From assembly GCA_013331015.1 (NCBI GenBank), contig DUHF01000082.1:7140-14333 (forward strand): 7,194 nt of DNA, given 5' to 3'. This DNA comes from Methanoregula sp. (GTDB taxonomy: Archaea; Halobacteriota; Methanomicrobia; Methanomicrobiales; Methanospirillaceae). Positions within the stretch are counted from its first letter, which is position 1. Every line of letters starts with the position of its first letter. This document shows positions 7,061 through 7,194 of this stretch, one piece after another. The notes below the pieces were generated by a model. The model did not search any database. It had not been told where the DNA came from and worked only from the letters and a program-made list of their open reading frames with translations. Both the position numbers and the translations under genes were made by a program.

Positions 7061-7194
7061 CTCCTTGATGCGGACTTCAACCTGCTCGTCCGGGACATCG
7101 ACAACGACTACCCCGTGGACCGGTTCAGCGGGGGCGAGCAGGACGATATCGCGGTTGCGCTCAGAATCGCCCTCTCCCGCTATCTCGCGGAGCT
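7061..7194 (+). pseudogene. Rad50/SMC-like ATPase, 5'-truncated fragment with the ABC signature (continues past right edge)
   Basis: The plus strand reads LLDADFNLLVRD followed by the ABC-ATPase signature FSGGEQDDIAVALRIALS (7124-7177), a near-diagnostic Rad50-family C-terminal sequence. It is distinct from the LSGGERF signature of the neighbouring SbcC, so this is not a duplicate of that gene. Two tandem in-frame stops (7055-7060) lie directly upstream. No ATG precedes the homology; the only in-frame GTG (7115) falls just before the signature. The Walker A half and coiled coils are absent, so the visible piece cannot make a working ATPase alone. Third codon positions are G or C in 37 of the 42 codons from 7067, against 25 of the first 42 in sbcD, so the codon style differs. 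Homology may extend left to 7041 in another frame, implying a one-base frameshift. Whether the Walker B end survives cannot be seen. It is best read as a remnant of a second, archaeal-style rad50-like gene. Confidence 0.7.

Noticed and set aside
6998..7194. An open minus-strand frame entering from the right edge and ending in TAA at 7000-6998, with a protein-like look (VHGVVVVDVPDEQVEVRI).
   Set aside because: It is codon-for-codon antisense to the rad50-like frame, where a G/C-rich third position commonly leaves the reverse frame open. It also runs through the A10/T10 tract and the sbcD TATA box. The Rad50 signature on the plus strand is far more specific. Sequence to the right could reopen the question.

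Overview
The window is dominated by genes for processing DNA double-strand-break ends. Three genes lie head to tail on the minus strand, so they are transcribed from right to left: sbcD (6936-5707), sbcC (5696-2016) and a long AddB-like gene (from 1958, running off the left edge). sbcD and sbcC are 10 bases apart, and the ribosome-binding site of sbcC overlaps the sbcD stop codon. Only 57 bases separate sbcC from the AddB-like gene. All three are open along their visible length, and the layout looks like a single operon.

The organism is most likely a methanogenic archaeon of the Methanomicrobiales type. This is an inference from the BRE/TATA-like promoter in front of sbcD, the moderate GC with heavy CGG arginine use, and a Rad50-like fragment at the right edge of a type I associate with these archaea. 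A bacterium is not formally excluded, because the SbcC and SbcD sequences themselves are of the bacterial type.

Right edge (6937-7194): a short AT-rich promoter region carries a BRE/TATA-like element for sbcD and an A10 tract. It is followed abruptly, on the plus strand, by a GC-rich piece of a different Rad50/SMC-family ATPase, entered just upstream of its ABC signature. This piece has no start codon and no first ATPase half. It has two tandem in-frame stops at its left end and probably a frameshift, so it reads as the broken 3' part of a second rad50-like gene that continues past the edge.

How the genes work together: SbcD (Mre11-type nuclease) and SbcC (Rad50-type ATPase with a zinc hook) form a complex that opens blocked, hairpin or protein-bound DNA ends. 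AddB-family proteins act with a UvrD-type helicase (AddA) to resect ends and load recombinase. The visible AddB-like part keeps the helicase fold but appears to have lost its ATP-binding and arginine-finger residues, so the motor is expected in a partner, probably encoded just left of the window. I see no RNA gene, CRISPR array, insertion sequence or clearly new defence system here. The most unusual items are the rad50-like fragment and the degenerate ATPase site of the AddB-like protein.
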